Notes under the pieces: generated by a model
Seen by the model: the letters and a program-made list of their open reading frames with translations, nothing else
What the model was told of the DNA's origin: nothing
Database searches by the model: none
Position numbers and translations under genes: made by a program
Source: Chlorobiota bacterium
GTDB taxonomy: Bacteria > Bacteroidota > Ignavibacteria > Ignavibacteriales > Melioribacteraceae
DNA length: 41,675 nt
Assembly: GCA_013151245.1 (NCBI GenBank)
Contig: JAADIR010000024.1
Span: forward strand, 1-41,675
Direction: 5' to 3'
In this document: positions 16,700 through 28,981 of the stretch, piece after piece
How positions within the stretch are numbered: position 1 is the stretch's first letter
How the letters are laid out: each line of letters starts with the position of its first letter

Positions 16700-18796
16700 T
16701 TATACAGATTCAGCGGTTGACGTTCTATTTTTTTCCGAAATTTCTTCCGAAATTGATTTAGGGACTTCGGAATAATGCGAAAACTGCATTGTGTAAATCG
16801 CTCTTCCCTGCGTCATTGATCTTAAAATGGTTGCGTACCCGAACATTTCAGCCAAAGGAACATTTGCTTTGATTAACTGAGCGTCTTTTCTAGCTGTAAA
16901 ACCGCTTATTTTTCCTCTGCGGGAATTAAGATCGCCCATTACATCGCCGAGATATTCTTCCGGAGTCGTTACTTCCACATCCATAATCGGCTCTAAAATA
17001 ACCGGACCGGCTTTTTTAGCTCCGTCGCGGAACGCCATTGAACCGGCAACTCTAAAAGATATTTCATCCGAATCAACATCGTGGTATGAACCGTCTTTCA
17101 ATGTAACTTTGATATCAACAACGGGGAATCCTGCAATAACGCCGTTTTTAAGCGCGTCTTCAATTCCTTTGGCAACGGCGGGAATATATTCTCTTGGAAT
17201 AGAACCGCCGACGATTGCATTTTCAAAAGTAAATCCTTTGCCTTGTTCGTTCGGTCCTAAATCTATTATTACGTGACCATATTTTCCTCTACCGCCGCTT
17301 TGTTTAGCAAATTTCGCTTCGGAAACAACGTCTTTCGTTATTGTTTCGCGATAAGCTACTTGAGGTCTTCCAACATTTGCTTCAACTTTAAATTCTCTTT
17401 TCATCCTATCAACAAGAATTTCGAGATGCAACTCGCCCATTCCGCTGATAAGAGTCTGTCCTGTTTCGTCGTCAACCTTAACTTTGAAAGTCGGATCCTC
17501 GTCCGATAATTTTGTCAAAGCTTCAGATAATTTATCTTGATCCGCTTTTGTTTTAGGTTCAATTGCAATCTGAATAACAGGTTCGGGGAAAGCCATTTTT
17601 TCAAGGAACACAGGATCGTCGGGAGTACAAAGCGTATCGCCCGTTCTAGTATGTTTTAACCCGACAATAGCGGCAATATCGCCCGCTCTTACAAATTCCA
17701 AATCTTCGCGGTGATTAGCATGCATTCTTAAAACTCTGCCGACTCTTTCTTTTTTCTCTGAAACCGCGTTATAAATATATGATCCCGCTTCCAATCTTCC
17801 GGAATAGACTCTTATATAAGTCAATTTGCCTACGTAAGGATCCGTCATTATTTTGAAAGCTAAAGCCGTAAATTTTTCCGTAACGTCAATTTTTCTTACT
17901 ACGTCGTCATGATGAGCATGGTGAACATGAAGTTCCGGCGTATCGAGAGGCGACGGTAAATATTCAATAACCGTATCCAATAATTTTTGAACGCCTTTAT
18001 TCTTGAATGACGAACCGCAAAGCACGGGAACAATTTTGAGTTCCAAAGTCGCTTGACGAAGAACTCTTGATATCTCTTCGGGAGTAATCTCTTCACCGTC
18101 AACATATTTTTCCAGCAGCGAATCATCAACGTCGGAAACGGCTTCAAGCATCAAAGTTCTGTATTTTTCCGTAACCGGCAATAAATCCTGCGGTATATCA
18201 ATATCCGTAAAAGTTGCGCCGAGAGTTTCATCATGATACATACGCGCTTTCATATTAATCAGATCGATAACGCCGGCAAATAAATCTCCCGCGCCGATTG
18301 GAAGAGTAATAGGAACGGCATTTGCATGAAGTCTGTCTTTCATCATTTGAACCGCGTGATAAAAATCGGCGCCTGTTCTATCCATTTTATTAACGAAAGC
18401 AATTCTCGGAACTTTATATTTATCAGCTTGTCTCCAAACGGTTTCCGACTGCGGTTCAACGCCGCCCACGGCGCAGAAAAGAGCAATAGCGCCGTCAAGG
18501 ACGCGTAAAGATCTTTCCACTTCCACGGTAAAATCCACATGACCGGGCGTATCAATAATATTTATTTCGTGTTCTTTCCAATAAGCAGTCGTAGCGGCGC
18601 TGGTAATAGTTATTCCTCTTTCCTTTTCCTGCTCCATCCAATCCATTGTAGCCGCGCCGTCGTGAACTTCTCCTATGCGATGCACTTTGCCGGTATAATA
18701 TAAAATTCTTTCCGTGGTAGTAGTTTTACCGGCGTCAATATGCGCCATTATACCTATGTTTCTAACCTTCGATATGTCAACTCTTTTCTTTGCCAT
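16700..18796 (-). CDS. fusA: Elongation factor G
   Basis: EF-G drives translocation of mRNA and tRNAs using GTP. The 698-residue protein has the full domain set: the G domain with AHIDAGKT (residues 18-25), DTPGHVDF and NKMDR; domain II; domain III; domain IV with [11 protein letters not shown] and GGRGKYGHV; and domain V with the end [23 protein letters not shown]. It lies between rpsG (23 nt) and tuf (43 nt), the classical str order. Which EF-G paralogue class it is cannot be settled without alignment, but the operon position indicates the main translocase. Confidence 0.98.
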   Translation of the reverse strand: MAKKRVDISKVRNIGIMAHIDAGKTTTTERILYYTGKVHRIGEVHDGAATMDWMEQEKERGITITSAATTAYWKEHEINIIDTPGHVDFTVEVERSLRVLDGAIALFCAVGGVEPQSETVWRQADKYKVPRIAFVNKMDRTGADFYHAVQMMKDRLHANAVPITLPIGAGDLFAGVIDLINMKARMYHDETLGATFTDIDIPQDLLPVTEKYRTLMLEAVSDVDDSLLEKYVDGEEITPEEISRVLRQATLELKIVPVLCGSSFKNKGVQKLLDTVIEYLPSPLDTPELHVHHAHHDDVVRKIDVTEKFTALAFKIMTDPYVGKLTYIRVYSGRLEAGSYIYNAVSEKKERVGRVLRMHANHREDLEFVRAGDIAAIVGLKHTRTGDTLCTPDDPVFLEKMAFPEPVIQIAIEPKTKADQDKLSEALTKLSDEDPTFKVKVDDETGQTLISGMGELHLEILVDRMKREFKVEANVGRPQVAYRETITKDVVSEAKFAKQSGGRGKYGHVIIDLGPNEQGKGFTFENAIVGGSIPREYIPAVAKGIEDALKNGVIAGFPVVDIKVTLKDGSYHDVDSDEISFRVAGSMAFRDGAKKAGPVILEPIMDVEVTTPEEYLGDVMGDLNSRRGKISGFTARKDAQLIKANVPLAEMFGYATILRSMTQGRAIYTMQFSHYSEVPKSISEEISEKNRTSTAESV

Positions 18797-18819
18797 CTAT
18801 AAAAAATCCAATCCCTTCC

Positions 18820-19287
18820 TTACCATCTAAAGTGGGCGAACGCTTTATTCGCTTCCGCCATTCTATGCGTATCTTCTTTTTTCTTAACCGACGAGCCTTC
18901 TCCGTTAGAAGCGGCAATTAATTCAGCCGCTAATTTTGCAGCCATCGATCTGTCTTTTCTGTCTCTCGAATATGTTCTAATCCATCTGAGCGCCAAAGCT
19001 ATTCTTCTTTCCGGTCTTACTTCCATCGGAACTTGATAGGTCGCGCCGCCGACTCTGCGGCTGCGGACTTCAACCAGCGGCTGAACGTTTGCAACAGCTT
19101 TTTTCATAATATCGAGCGGGTTTTGCTTTGTCTTCTTTTCAATCAAATCAAAACTTTCATAAACGACTTTTCTTGTAACGGATTTTTTTCCGTCCCACAT
19201 AATATAATTGATAAATTTTGCCACCAATACGTCGTTGTATTTTGGATCGGGTTTAATAAATCTCTTTTCGGCTCTACGTTTTCTCAT
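18820..19287 (-). CDS. rpsG: 30S ribosomal protein S7
   Basis: S7 nucleates assembly of the head of the small subunit and lies by the E site. The 155-residue protein starts [30 protein letters not shown] and has [24 protein letters not shown] and [17 protein letters not shown], all typical. The C-terminus [21 protein letters not shown] is the conserved bacterial end. It lies 10 nt after rpsL and 23 nt before fusA. In enterobacteria S7 represses the str operon between rpsL and rpsG; the 10-nt gap here leaves no room for that structure outside coding sequence. Confidence 0.98.
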   Translation of the reverse strand: MRKRRAEKRFIKPDPKYNDVLVAKFINYIMWDGKKSVTRKVVYESFDLIEKKTKQNPLDIMKKAVANVQPLVEVRSRRVGGATYQVPMEVRPERRIALALRWIRTYSRDRKDRSMAAKLAAELIAASNGEGSSVKKKEDTHRMAEANKAFAHFRW

Positions 19288-19297
19288 AATTCAATAC

Positions 19298-19672
19298 TTA
19301 TTTTTTTGGTTTCTTAGTTCCGTATTTAGATCTGCTTCTTTTTCTATCGTCAACGCCGCTCGTATCAAGCGTTCCGCGAATGATATGATATCTTACTCCG
19401 GGCAAGTCTTTCACCCTGCCGCCTCTGATCATTACAATCGAGTGCTCCTGCAAGTTATGACCTTCGCCTGGAATATAAGCAGTTACTTCAATACCGTTTG
19501 TTAATCTAACTCTCGCTACTTTACGCAAGGCTGAGTTAGGTTTCTTAGGAGTAGTCGTATAAACTCTTGTACAAACTCCACGCTTTTGCGGACAGTTCTG
19601 CAACGCAGGAGCCTTGCTCTTGCTGGTTATTACTTTGCGTCCTTTTCTAACCAACTGGCTTATTGTTGGCAC
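19298..19672 (-). CDS. rpsL: 30S ribosomal protein S12
   Basis: S12 lies at the decoding centre and affects accuracy and streptomycin response. The 124-residue protein starts (M)[12 protein letters not shown] with a GTG codon preceded by GGAGG at 6-nt spacing. Signatures: [34 protein letters not shown] and the [33 protein letters not shown] loop. The two lysines at the usual streptomycin-resistance positions (in TPKKPNS and GGRVKDLPG) are present, so the sequence looks streptomycin-sensitive. It is the first gene after the promoter-like site downstream of rpoC. Confidence 0.98.
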   Translation of the reverse strand: MPTISQLVRKGRKVITSKSKAPALQNCPQKRGVCTRVYTTTPKKPNSALRKVARVRLTNGIEVTAYIPGEGHNLQEHSIVMIRGGRVKDLPGVRYHIIRGTLDTSGVDDRKRSRSKYGTKKPKK

Positions 19673-19720
19673 GTATTTCCTCCAAAAAATTTTAAATAAT
19701 CAAATAAAATTCAGACTCTC

Positions 19721-19749
19721 AATATAGAAATAATCTTTTTCTTTGTCAA
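19721..19749 (-). promoter_or_regulatory. Predicted promoter for the str-S10-spc-alpha group
   Basis: On the minus strand a TTGACA box (19744-19749) and a TATATT box (19721-19726) are separated by exactly 17 nt. This is very close to the general sigma-70 consensus. It lies 20 nt after the rpoC stop codon and about 50 nt before the rpsL start. There is no terminator between rpoC and this site, so read-through from rpoBC is also expected. Confidence 0.8.
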
Positions 19750-19768
19750 GAAGTCATTTACTAATATT

Positions 19769-22700
19769 TTACTCCGTTTTCTCTTTATCACCGACCTCTT
19801 CGGTTTTTTCTTCGGTTACTTCAACTTCTTCCTTTTTTTCCTCGTCGGCAAGAATGATTTCTTTGTATTTCTTGAGTCCCGTTCCCGCTGGAATCAAGTG
19901 ACCCATAATAACATTTTCCTTTAAACCGTTGAGTGTATCAACTCGCGCAGCCGTTGCCGCATTGGTTAATACTTTAGTAGTTTCCTGGAATGATGCGGCG
20001 GATAAGAAACTTTCCGTTTGAAGAGCTGCTTGCGTAATACCGAGCAGAACGTTGTCAAATGTCGCCGGTTCAGAAGGTCTTGTTTTCATTTTTTCTTTTT
20101 CTTTACGCGCAAGGTCGGAATTAATTTCGCGAACTTTTGCTCTTGACAATAAAGTTCCAGGCGCAACTTTTGCGTCGCCCGGTTCTTCAACGAAAACCAT
20201 ATTGCTGACTTTTTCGTTTTCTTCCCTAAAGATTACTCTGTGAATTAGGTCTTCATCGATAAATCTGGTGTCGCCGGGAGAGATAACTCTTAATTTCTGC
20301 AGCATTTGTTTTACAATAATTTCAATATGTTTATCGTTGATTTTAACGCCCTGAAGACGATAAACGTCCTGAATTTCATTCACAAGATATTCTTGAACGG
20401 CATTTGTTCCTTTAATTTTCAAGATATCATGAGGATCAATAGGTCCGTCGGTAATTTTTTCGCCCGCGGGAATTTCATCGCCTTCTTGGACAAGAATATG
20501 TTTTCCGTAAGCGACGTTATATACTTTTTGATCGAGACCGTCTAATGACTCGACAATAATTTCTCTCGAACCTTTTTTTCTGGCTCCGAATTTCACAATG
20601 CCTTCAATTTCGGAAACAACTGCGGGGTCCATCGGGCTGCGCGCTTCGAAAAGCTCCGTAACTCTTGGAAGACCGCCGGTGATATCTCGCGTTTTGGAAG
20701 TTTGTTTTGAAATCTTCGCAAGAATTGTTCCCGGCTGCACCTTTTCGGTTTCTTCAACGGAAAGATAAGCGCCCGTAGGCAAGTTGAAGATTTTCTCTTC
20801 GCCGTTTTCGCTGACAACTTTGATGCTTGGCGTTAACGTTTTATCTTTGGATTCGATAACGACTTTCTGAACGTGTCCCGTGTGCTCGTCTGCAATTTGA
20901 TTTAACGTAACGGCGTCAACCAAATCAACAAACTGAACGTATCCGCCTTTGTCCGTTAAAATCAATGCGTTGTACGGATCGTGATTGTAAAGAGCTTGTC
21001 CCTTTTTAATCAGCTGTCCGTCTTCCACCATAAGCTCGGCGCCATAGGGAATTTCAAAACGTTTCGTTTGTCTTCCGTCTTCGTCAAAGACGCCAATCGC
21101 GCCGCGGCGTCCGGTAACCACTTTTACTTTTCCGAAAAAGTCTGTTTTTTCAACAAAGTTAATTTTATCATATTTAACCGTGCCTTCCACGTTCGATTCA
21201 ACTTGCGACTGACTAGCAATACGCGAAGAAGTTCCGCCCAAGTGGAAAGTACGAAGAGTAAGCTGAGTTCCGGGCTCGCCGATTGACTGAGCGGCAATGA
21301 TGCCAACCGCTTCGCCGACTTCAACGAGTCTGCCTGTCGTTAAGTTCCTTCCGTAGCATTTAGCGCAAACTCCGCGTTTTGAATCGCAAGTTAACACCGT
21401 TCTAATAAAAACGGAATCAATATTCGCGTCGTCAATTCTTTCGGCAAAATCTTCCGTAATAATTTCACCCGCTTCAACAATAAGGTCATCGGTTCTCGGA
21501 TCATAAACGTCTTCCTGAGCGGTTCTACCGATAATACGTTCGGCCAACGGCTCTCTTTCCAACTCAACATCTTTCAACGCGGTAATGTCAACGCCTCTAA
21601 TTGTGCCGCAATCAATTTCGGAAATAATAATATCCTGAGCAACGTCGGTTAATCTACGTGTAAGATAACCGGCGTCGGCGGTTTTAAGAGCGGTATCGGC
21701 AAGACCTTTACGAGCGCCGTGAGTGGAAATAAAATATTCTAACACCGAAAGACCTTCTTTAAAGTTAGCGACGATCGGGTTTTCAATAATTTCGCCCGAT
21801 TGTCCGGTCAAACTTTTTTGCGGTTTCATCATCAGCCCTCTCATACCGGCTAACTGGCGAACCTGCTCTTGCGAGCCTCTCGCGCCCGAGTCAACCATCA
21901 TATGAAGCGAGTTGAATCCGTTTTGATCGGTTTTAAGTCTGTTCATCAGCGAACGGCTCACATTGTTTGTTGTATGCGTCCAAACGTCAATGATTTTGTT
22001 ATATCTTTCGGCGTCGGTAATAAGACCTTGTTCGTGCTCGTCTAAAATTTCGGCGACTTTTTTGTTTGACTCTAAGATTAAATTTTCTTTTTCATCGGGA
22101 ATAACCATGTCGCTAAAGCTAATTGAAATTCCGGCTTTCGTTGCGTAGGTATAACCGAGTTCTTTCAGATCGTCCAAAAATTCAGCCGTTCTTTTATTAC
22201 CGAGCTGCACAAACATTTTATAAATAAACCCGCTGAAAATTTTCTTAACGAGCAATTCGTTGAAGAAACCGATTTCTTTGGGAACTATTTCGTTAAATAT
22301 TACGCGCCCCGTGGTTGTCTCAACAATTTCGCCATTAATTCTCAGACCTATTTTTGCATGAAGATCGAGTATTCCGGTATCATGGGCAATCATCACTTCT
22401 TCGGGATCGTTAAATTTCATTCCCTCCCCTTTAGCCTCGGGGCGAACTTTCGTCAAATAGTAGCATCCGAGAACGATATCCTGAGTAGGAACGACGATCG
22501 GGCTTCCGTTTTGAGGCGAAAGTATGTTGTGACTTGAAAGCATTAAAAGAGAAGCTTCTAATCTGGCTTCAAACGAAAGAGGCACGTGAACCGCCATTTG
22601 GTCGCCGTCAAAGTCGGCGTTGAACGGAGTACAAACCATCGGATGAAGCTGAATAGCTTTTCCGTCGATTAATTTCGGCTGAAAAGCCTGGATACCCAAT

Positions 22701-24025
22701 CTGTGAAGCGTAGGCGCGCGGTTAAGAAGAACGGGATGTCCTTGAATAAGCTTTTCAAGAATGTCCCAAATAACCGGTTCTTTTCTGTCAACCGCTTTTC
22801 TGGCGCTTTTTACAGTCTTGTAAATTCCGCGTTCAATAAGTTTTCTAATTATAAAAGGTTTGAATAATTCAACCCCCATATCTTTTGGAAGTCCGCACTG
22901 GTGAAGCTTGAGTTCGGGACCAACAACAATAACCGAACGCCCCGAATAGTCAACTCTTTTTCCTAATAAGTTCTGACGGAATCTTCCCTGTTTACCTTTT
23001 AGCATGTCGCTCAATGATTTAAGCGGTCGGTTTCCGTCGCTGCGAACGGCGCTCGAACGGCGCGAATTATCGAACAACGCGTCCACCGCTTCCTGAAGCA
23101 TTCTTTTTTCGTTTCTCAGAATCACTTCGGGAGCTTTTATGTCAATCAATCTTTTCAGTCGATTGTTGCGGATGATTACTCTTCTATATAAATCATTTAA
23201 ATCGCTTGTTGCAAAACGACCGCCTTCCAACGGAACCAAAGGTCTCAATTCGGGCGGAATCACCGGAACGATACTCATTACCATCCATTCCGGTTTATTC
23301 ATTACTTTTCCTTCGTGCGGACGAAACGCTTCCAAAACTCTTAGTCGTTTTAATAAATCGTTTCTTTTTTGCTGCGAAGTTTCGCCGTTTAATCTTTCTT
23401 TTAATTCTTGAAAAGTTTCTTCGATAGGAACTTGTTTCAACAATTCTTTCACAGCCTGACCGCCAATAACGGCGACAAATTTATTCGGGTCGTTGCCGTC
23501 AAGAGCGTCGTTATCGTGAGGCAAAGTGTTTAATATTTCAAAATACTGATCTTCCGAAATCAAATCCTTCTTGCTCAAACCGGTAATGCCGGGATTAAGC
23601 ACAACATAAGATTCATAATAAATTATCTTTTCAAGTTCTTTAGTAGTCATTCCAATGATATTGCCTATTTTGGAAGGAAGAGCTTTAAAAAACCAAATGT
23701 GAACAACCGGAACGGCAAGAGCGATATGCCCCATTCTGTCTCTGCGAACATTTTTCTGAGTTATTTCAACGCCGCATCTGTCGCAAACAATTCCTTTATA
23801 TCTAATTCCCTTATACTTACCGCAGGCGCATTCCCAATCTTTCACCGGACCGAAAATCTTTTCGCAGAAAAGACCGTCTTTTTCCGGACGAAAAGATCTG
23901 TAGTTAATCGTTTCCGGTTTTGTAACTTCGCCATGCGATCTACCCAAAATATCATCCGGACTCGCTAAACTAATAGTAAGCTTTTCGATGTTTTTAATTT
24001 TATTCTCTTGTGTTCTAAATCTCAT
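19769..24025 (-). CDS. rpoC: DNA-directed RNA polymerase subunit beta'
   Basis: Beta' carries the catalytic magnesium site of RNA polymerase. The active-site motif NADFDGDQ begins at residue 468. The first zinc site is C66, C68, C81, C84 (CACGKYKG...CDRCG). The second zinc-binding region is near residues 879-889 ([11 protein letters not shown]). The trigger-loop/bridge-helix region includes [19 protein letters not shown]. The length of 1418 residues fits the Bacteroidota/Chlorobiota group. The last roughly 25 residues are a Glu/Lys-rich acidic tail. It follows rpoB by 34 nt. AAGGAG precedes the ATG. Confidence 0.99.
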   Translation of the reverse strand: MRFRTQENKIKNIEKLTISLASPDDILGRSHGEVTKPETINYRSFRPEKDGLFCEKIFGPVKDWECACGKYKGIRYKGIVCDRCGVEITQKNVRRDRMGHIALAVPVVHIWFFKALPSKIGNIIGMTTKELEKIIYYESYVVLNPGITGLSKKDLISEDQYFEILNTLPHDNDALDGNDPNKFVAVIGGQAVKELLKQVPIEETFQELKERLNGETSQQKRNDLLKRLRVLEAFRPHEGKVMNKPEWMVMSIVPVIPPELRPLVPLEGGRFATSDLNDLYRRVIIRNNRLKRLIDIKAPEVILRNEKRMLQEAVDALFDNSRRSSAVRSDGNRPLKSLSDMLKGKQGRFRQNLLGKRVDYSGRSVIVVGPELKLHQCGLPKDMGVELFKPFIIRKLIERGIYKTVKSARKAVDRKEPVIWDILEKLIQGHPVLLNRAPTLHRLGIQAFQPKLIDGKAIQLHPMVCTPFNADFDGDQMAVHVPLSFEARLEASLLMLSSHNILSPQNGSPIVVPTQDIVLGCYYLTKVRPEAKGEGMKFNDPEEVMIAHDTGILDLHAKIGLRINGEIVETTTGRVIFNEIVPKEIGFFNELLVKKIFSGFIYKMFVQLGNKRTAEFLDDLKELGYTYATKAGISISFSDMVIPDEKENLILESNKKVAEILDEHEQGLITDAERYNKIIDVWTHTTNNVSRSLMNRLKTDQNGFNSLHMMVDSGARGSQEQVRQLAGMRGLMMKPQKSLTGQSGEIIENPIVANFKEGLSVLEYFISTHGARKGLADTALKTADAGYLTRRLTDVAQDIIISEIDCGTIRGVDITALKDVELEREPLAERIIGRTAQEDVYDPRTDDLIVEAGEIITEDFAERIDDANIDSVFIRTVLTCDSKRGVCAKCYGRNLTTGRLVEVGEAVGIIAAQSIGEPGTQLTLRTFHLGGTSSRIASQSQVESNVEGTVKYDKINFVEKTDFFGKVKVVTGRRGAIGVFDEDGRQTKRFEIPYGAELMVEDGQLIKKGQALYNHDPYNALILTDKGGYVQFVDLVDAVTLNQIADEHTGHVQKVVIESKDKTLTPSIKVVSENGEEKIFNLPTGAYLSVEETEKVQPGTILAKISKQTSKTRDITGGLPRVTELFEARSPMDPAVVSEIEGIVKFGARKKGSREIIVESLDGLDQKVYNVAYGKHILVQEGDEIPAGEKITDGPIDPHDILKIKGTNAVQEYLVNEIQDVYRLQGVKINDKHIEIIVKQMLQKLRVISPGDTRFIDEDLIHRVIFREENEKVSNMVFVEEPGDAKVAPGTLLSRAKVREINSDLARKEKEKMKTRPSEPATFDNVLLGITQAALQTESFLSAASFQETTKVLTNAATAARVDTLNGLKENVIMGHLIPAGTGLKKYKEIILADEEKKEEVEVTEEKTEEVGDKEKTE

Positions 24026-24059
24026 TTCATTCTCCTTAAAAAGTTAAATGAGCACATCA

Positions 24060-27000
24060 TCAGTTTATTTTGATATTTAATCCCAACCCTTGAAGTTCTT
24101 TAATAAGAACGTTAAAGGATTCGGGAACGCTCGGACTTTGGAAATTTTCCCCTTTAACAATCGACTCGTAAGCTTTAGCTCTTCCGGTAACGTCGTCGCT
24201 CTTGATTGTTAAGATTTCCTGAAGCGTATAAGCGGCGCCATAACCTTCCAACGCCCATACTTCCATCTCGCCAAATCTCTGACCGCCGAACTGGGCTTTA
24301 CCGCCGAGCGGCTGTTGAGTAATCAGAGAATACGGTCCAATCGACCGCGCGTGCAGTTTATCATCAACCATATGACCAAGTTTCAACATATAGATAAAGC
24401 CGCAAGTTACTTTCTGATGGAATTTTTCCCCTGTTCTTCCGTTTACAAGCGTCGTTTTTCCGCCCGGTTCAACGCCGTTTCCCGCAAGGATTCTTTCGAT
24501 ATCCTTGATTTTAGCGCCGTCGAAAATCGGCGTTTCGAATTTCACTCCGATACTTTTACCGACCCAACCGAGGGCTGTTTCATACAACTGACCGATGTTC
24601 ATTCGCGAAGGCACGCCAAGAGGATTTAGAACGATATCAACCGGAGTTCCATCTTCGTGGTAGGGCATATCTTCAACGGGAACTATTTTTGCGACAACGC
24701 CTTTGTTTCCGTGACGTCCAGCCATTTTATCGCCGACTGAAAGTTTACGTTTTTTAGCAACATAAACTTTAGCCAGTTGAACGATTCCCGGAGGCAATTC
24801 GTCGCCGCTTTGAATATTTAATTTTTCGCGTTTGTAATTTTCTTCCAGTTTCGATTTCATTTCGAAATAATTATCATAAAGAATCTTTATCATTTCGTTG
24901 GTTTGTTCGTCGTCAAACCATTCCAGCGTAGAATCTAATTTTGTTACGTCTTCAAAATCTGCAAAAGTAGAATCCTTCAGCGCAGTTCCCTTGCGAATAA
25001 CAAGCGAACCGTCAAGGTCTCTGATTCCGACCGTCGATTTACCGGAAGTTATTTTTGTTAATTTCTCGACAAGTTTTCCGTAATAATGCCGGTATTGCCT
25101 GTCATATTTCATCTCTAATTTTTCAAGTTCTTTTTTCTCTGTTCTTTTAGATTCCACGTCCCTTTTCTTTCTTGCAAAGAGGCGGGTTTTGATAATGGTT
25201 CCTTTCAGTCCCGGAGGCGCTTTCAAAGACGCGTCTTTTACGTCGCCGGCTTTATCGCCGAAAATAGCTTTAAGTAATTTCTCTTCCGGAGTCGGGTCGG
25301 ATTCTCCTTTCGGAGTAATCTTGCCGATAAGGATATCGCCTTCTTTAACTTCGGCGCCTTCGCGGATGATTCCGTATTCGTCGAGATTCTTCGTAGCTTC
25401 TTCGCTGACGTTAGGGATATCTCTTGTAAGTTCTTCTTCGCCCCGTTTTGTTTCTCTTACCTGCAATTCAAATTCTTCGATATGAATTGAAGTGAAAACA
25501 TCGTTGGCTACTAATTTTTCGCTGATGATGATAGCGTCCTCAAAGTTATAACCGCGCCAAGGCATGAATGCAACGGAAACGTTTTTGCCAAGCGCCAACT
25601 CTCCTTTATCGATTGCAGGCCCGTCTGCAAGAACTTGTCCCTTTTTCACTTTCTGTCCTCTTTTTACAATCGGACGCTGGTTGAAGCAAGTTTCCTGGTT
25701 GGTTCCGGTAAATTTCCGCAATCTGTATTCAACGCGTCTTTCTTCGTCAAATGTAGTTAAAGCTTCAAAGCTATCGGGATTGACGTCATATTTCACGACT
25801 ATTTTTGTAGCGTCAACATATTCAACAACGCCGTTAGATTCGGCAATTTTTATCGAGCGGGAATCGTGCGCAATTTTATATTCCATTCCGGTGCCGACAA
25901 TCGGCGCTTCGGGAATTAAAAGCGGAACCGCTTGACGCTGCATGTTCGAGCCCATCAAAGCGCGGTTAGCGTCGTCATGTTCAAGGAACGGAATCAAAGC
26001 GGCCGCCGCGGAAACGATTTGCGAAGGAGCGACGTCCATGTAATGAATTTCCGAAGGCGCAACAACCGGAAATTCGCCTTTATGACGGCATTTTACTCTT
26101 TCGTTTACAAATCTTCCTTGTTCGTCCAGCGGCGCGTTTGCCTGCGCAATTGTAAACTCGTCTTCTTCGTCCGCGCTGAGGTATTCAACTTCTTTTGAAA
26201 CTTTTCCGTTTTTAACCTTTGAATAAGGCGTTTCCAAAAAACCGTAGTCGTTTACGCGCGAGTAAATTGTTAACGAAGAAATAAGACCGATGTTCGGTCC
26301 TTCGGGAGTTTCAATCGGGCAAAGGCGACCGTAATGCGTGTGGTGAACGTCGCGCACTTCAAAACCGGCTCGCTCGCGGGTAAGCCCCCCGGGTCCTAAC
26401 GCCGAAACTCTTCTTTTGTGAGTGGTTTCGGAAAGCGGGTTTGTCTGATCCATAAACTGCGATAATTGGTTTGTTCCGAAGAACGCATTAATAACGCTGG
26501 TAATTGTTCTTGCGTTAACCAAATCCTGCGGCTGCATATTTTCGGTGTCGCGCATATTCATTCTTTCGCGAATTGTGCGGGACATTCTTGCCAAACCGAC
26601 ATTGAACTGCTGCATAAGCTGTTCGCCGACCGTTCTTACTCTTCTGTTGCCAAGGTGATCTATATCGTCAACGTTGATATTTCCGTCTTTCAAATAGATT
26701 ATGTTTTTCATAATCGCAATAATATCTTCAATCGTCAAAACTCTAACGTCGCGCGGAATATCAAGTCCTAATTTATCATTCATTCTAAAACGCCCGACTT
26801 CGCCGAGGTCGTAACGTTTTTCATTAAAAAACAATTTTTCAATTAACCCTTCGGCTGTTTCCAAATCGGGCGCTTCGCCGGTTCTGAGTTGTCTGTAAAT
26901 AGCAAACAACGCTTCTTCTCTTGTAAGCGAAGTGTCTTTTTTAAGAGTATTGATAATTAAATCTTGCTCGAATGTTGTTTCATCCGTAATAAGTTCAATT

Positions 27001-27839
27001 TTTTTGATTGTCGAATTTTGAATCAATTCAATACTCTCTTCATTCAACTGTTCGTCTTTTTGAGCGTAGATTTCACCGGTTGACAAATCTATAATATCTT
27101 TTGAGGCATGGCGACCGTAATGTTCTCTAACATTTAAGTCTTTCACGGAAACTTCTTCAACTAAGTTGAAAAGATTCAATATCGCTTCGCCGGTTTCATA
27201 ACCAAGCGCTCTAAGCAAAGTAGTTGCGGGGAATTTTTTACGGCGGTCAATATAGATATACATTACATGATTGATGTCCGTGGCAAATTCAACCCACGAA
27301 CCGCGGAAAGGAATAATTCTTGCCGCATAAAGAGGCGTTCCGTTCGGGTGAACCGTTTGTGAAAATGCCACGCCGGGAGAACGGTGCAGCTGACTTACGA
27401 TAACTCTTTCGGCGCCGTTGATAATAAAAGTTCCGCTTTCCGTCATAAACGGAAGATTTCCCAAATAAACTTCTTGTTCAACCGTATTAACAAATTCTTC
27501 GCTTGCGTCTTCGCGAGTTGAAAGACGTAATTTTGCTTTTAGCGGCGCGCTGTACGTTAAACCTCTTTCAGCGCATTCCTCAATGCTGTATCGCGGTTGT
27601 TCAACCGCATAGTTTATAAAATCTAACCGGTAAAATTCTTTATTATCAAGAATCGGGAAATTTGTTTTAAAAACACTTTGAAGACCTTTATCAACCCGTT
27701 TAGCTGGCGGAGTTTTTAACTGAAGAAAATCTTCGAATGCTTCTAATTGAATATTTAGTAAATCAGGATATTCAATTGCAGGAGAAATGGATGCAAAAGT
27801 TATTCTGTTGTTTTTTTTGTTCTTTTTATAGTTATCCAA
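24060..27839 (-). CDS. rpoB: DNA-directed RNA polymerase subunit beta
   Basis: Beta forms one pincer of RNA polymerase and binds rifampicin. The 1259-residue protein carries the rifampicin region ([67 protein letters not shown]) with the wild-type-looking Asp, His and Ser residues, [14 protein letters not shown], and the C-terminal [28 protein letters not shown]. The start is TTG ([10 protein letters not shown]), 6 nt after GGAGG; the only nearby upstream ATG runs into a stop at once. A 131-nt gap with a strong hairpin separates it from rplL. Confidence 0.98.
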   Translation of the reverse strand: MDNYKKNKKNNRITFASISPAIEYPDLLNIQLEAFEDFLQLKTPPAKRVDKGLQSVFKTNFPILDNKEFYRLDFINYAVEQPRYSIEECAERGLTYSAPLKAKLRLSTREDASEEFVNTVEQEVYLGNLPFMTESGTFIINGAERVIVSQLHRSPGVAFSQTVHPNGTPLYAARIIPFRGSWVEFATDINHVMYIYIDRRKKFPATTLLRALGYETGEAILNLFNLVEEVSVKDLNVREHYGRHASKDIIDLSTGEIYAQKDEQLNEESIELIQNSTIKKIELITDETTFEQDLIINTLKKDTSLTREEALFAIYRQLRTGEAPDLETAEGLIEKLFFNEKRYDLGEVGRFRMNDKLGLDIPRDVRVLTIEDIIAIMKNIIYLKDGNINVDDIDHLGNRRVRTVGEQLMQQFNVGLARMSRTIRERMNMRDTENMQPQDLVNARTITSVINAFFGTNQLSQFMDQTNPLSETTHKRRVSALGPGGLTRERAGFEVRDVHHTHYGRLCPIETPEGPNIGLISSLTIYSRVNDYGFLETPYSKVKNGKVSKEVEYLSADEEDEFTIAQANAPLDEQGRFVNERVKCRHKGEFPVVAPSEIHYMDVAPSQIVSAAAALIPFLEHDDANRALMGSNMQRQAVPLLIPEAPIVGTGMEYKIAHDSRSIKIAESNGVVEYVDATKIVVKYDVNPDSFEALTTFDEERRVEYRLRKFTGTNQETCFNQRPIVKRGQKVKKGQVLADGPAIDKGELALGKNVSVAFMPWRGYNFEDAIIISEKLVANDVFTSIHIEEFELQVRETKRGEEELTRDIPNVSEEATKNLDEYGIIREGAEVKEGDILIGKITPKGESDPTPEEKLLKAIFGDKAGDVKDASLKAPPGLKGTIIKTRLFARKKRDVESKRTEKKELEKLEMKYDRQYRHYYGKLVEKLTKITSGKSTVGIRDLDGSLVIRKGTALKDSTFADFEDVTKLDSTLEWFDDEQTNEMIKILYDNYFEMKSKLEENYKREKLNIQSGDELPPGIVQLAKVYVAKKRKLSVGDKMAGRHGNKGVVAKIVPVEDMPYHEDGTPVDIVLNPLGVPSRMNIGQLYETALGWVGKSIGVKFETPIFDGAKIKDIERILAGNGVEPGGKTTLVNGRTGEKFHQKVTCGFIYMLKLGHMVDDKLHARSIGPYSLITQQPLGGKAQFGGQRFGEMEVWALEGYGAAYTLQEILTIKSDDVTGRAKAYESIVKGENFQSPSVPESFNVLIKELQGLGLNIKIN

Positions 27840-27895
27840 TCCCGGCCTCCATTAAAAGAAAAATTGTTGTTTTATACTCTGTTTTAAAATGCAAT

Positions 27896-27936
27896 AAAAG
27901 TGGTAAACGGTTTTTTAATCCCATATTACCACTTTT
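27896..27936 (-). other. rplL-rpoB intergenic hairpin, likely attenuator or processing site
   Basis: AAAAGTGGTAA and TTACCACTTTT form a perfect 11-bp stem around a 19-nt loop. It lies about 35 nt after the rplL stop and about 55 nt before the rpoB start. The stem ends in TTTT but lacks a long U-tract, so termination would be partial at most. Enterobacteria have an attenuator and an RNase III site at the same place between rplL and rpoB; here function is inferred from the position and the perfect stem. Confidence 0.7.
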
Positions 27937-27970
27937 TGCAGAATTTTGAATTACTTTTTTTACCGAAAAC

Positions 27971-28348
27971 TTACTTAAGTTCTACGGTAGCTCCAGCTTC
28001 TTCAAGTTCTTTTTTGATTGTTTCGGCTTCTTCTTTAGTTGCGCCTTCTTTAACGGCTTTAGGAGCGGAATCAACAAGTTCTTTAGCTTCTTTTAATCCA
28101 AGCCCCGTATGCGCGCGAACAACTTTAATAACGTTGATTTTCTTGTCGCCGATTCCGGCTAAAATAACGTCAAATTCGGTTTTTTCTTCGGCTACGGCAG
28201 CTTCTCCGCCGGCAGGCATCGCGCCCATAACTACCGGAGCGGCAGCCGTGACGCCAAATTCATCTTCCAATGCTTGTTTTAATTCGGAGGCTTCAACTAA
28301 TGTAAGTTGTTTGATCTCTTCAACAATCTTTTCAATTTTTTCTGACAT
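27971..28348 (-). CDS. rplL: 50S ribosomal protein L7/L12
   Basis: L7/L12 forms the flexible multi-copy stalk that recruits translation GTPases. The 125-residue acidic protein has the N-terminal dimerisation helix pair (about 1-35, [25 protein letters not shown]), an Ala/Gly/Val-rich hinge ([22 protein letters not shown]), and the C-terminal factor-binding domain ([52 protein letters not shown]). It follows rplJ by 41 nt. Confidence 0.98.
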   Translation of the reverse strand: MSEKIEKIVEEIKQLTLVEASELKQALEDEFGVTAAAPVVMGAMPAGGEAAVAEEKTEFDVILAGIGDKKINVIKVVRAHTGLGLKEAKELVDSAPKAVKEGATKEEAETIKKELEEAGATVELK

Positions 28349-28389
28349 TTCTAATACTCCTGTATTATTTTATTTTTTAATAATCTTAT

Positions 28390-28911
28390 TTAAGCGGCTT
28401 TTTTCTTGCTGATTTCATCAACAAGCGTAACAATATCTCTCATTACCGCATTGATGGCTCCAACGATACCTGAAGCAGGCGCGCTGATACTACCGACGAT
28501 GCTTGCCATAACTTCATCCTTAGTAGGCATAGAAGCAAGTAGGTCAAGCTTATCGCTGTCGTAAAACTGACCGTCAATGTAACTCCCTTTGAAATTGAAT
28601 TTTTTTGAAGCGTCGTAATATTTTTTGATGGTTTTGGCGGGCGCTACAAAGTTTTCTCCGGCAAAAATAACGCCGGTCATTCCAATCAATCTTTCGTTGA
28701 ATTCTTCGAATCCGCCAATTTCATCAAACGCTCTTTTCAAAAGGGTATTTTTGTAAACGATATATTTAAGGTCTTCTTTGAGGAATTCACGGCGAAGCTG
28801 GATAATGTCTTCTACATTAACCCCGTGATAATCGACTAAGAAAATAGCCGTGCAACCTTTAATATTCTCTACAATCTCCGCAATAACTTCAGCTTTTTCT
28901 GTTTTGTTCAT
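28390..28911 (-). CDS. rplJ: 50S ribosomal protein L10
   Basis: L10 anchors the L7/L12 stalk to 23S rRNA. The 173-residue protein starts MNKTEKAEVIAEIVENIKGCTAIFLVDYHG and contains the LRREFLKEDLKYIVYKNTLLKRA core. The C-terminal helix that binds L7/L12 dimers is present (VGAINAVMRDIVTLVDEISKKKAA), so the length allows several dimers. It follows rplA by 70 nt. In many bacteria L10 represses its own operon through a leader structure; I could not recognise that structure in the short gap. Confidence 0.97.
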   Translation of the reverse strand: MNKTEKAEVIAEIVENIKGCTAIFLVDYHGVNVEDIIQLRREFLKEDLKYIVYKNTLLKRAFDEIGGFEEFNERLIGMTGVIFAGENFVAPAKTIKKYYDASKKFNFKGSYIDGQFYDSDKLDLLASMPTKDEVMASIVGSISAPASGIVGAINAVMRDIVTLVDEISKKKAA

Positions 28912-28981
28912 GATTACCCTATTTTACTTTTCCTTTTAATTAGGTTTTTTTGAAGCATTTATTTAGAGTGCGTAAAATTTT

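Noticed and set aside
28912-28981. L10 leader upstream of rplJ
   Set aside because: The gap is 70 nt and I could not identify the kink-turn or conserved stems by eye; a covariance-model search would be needed.
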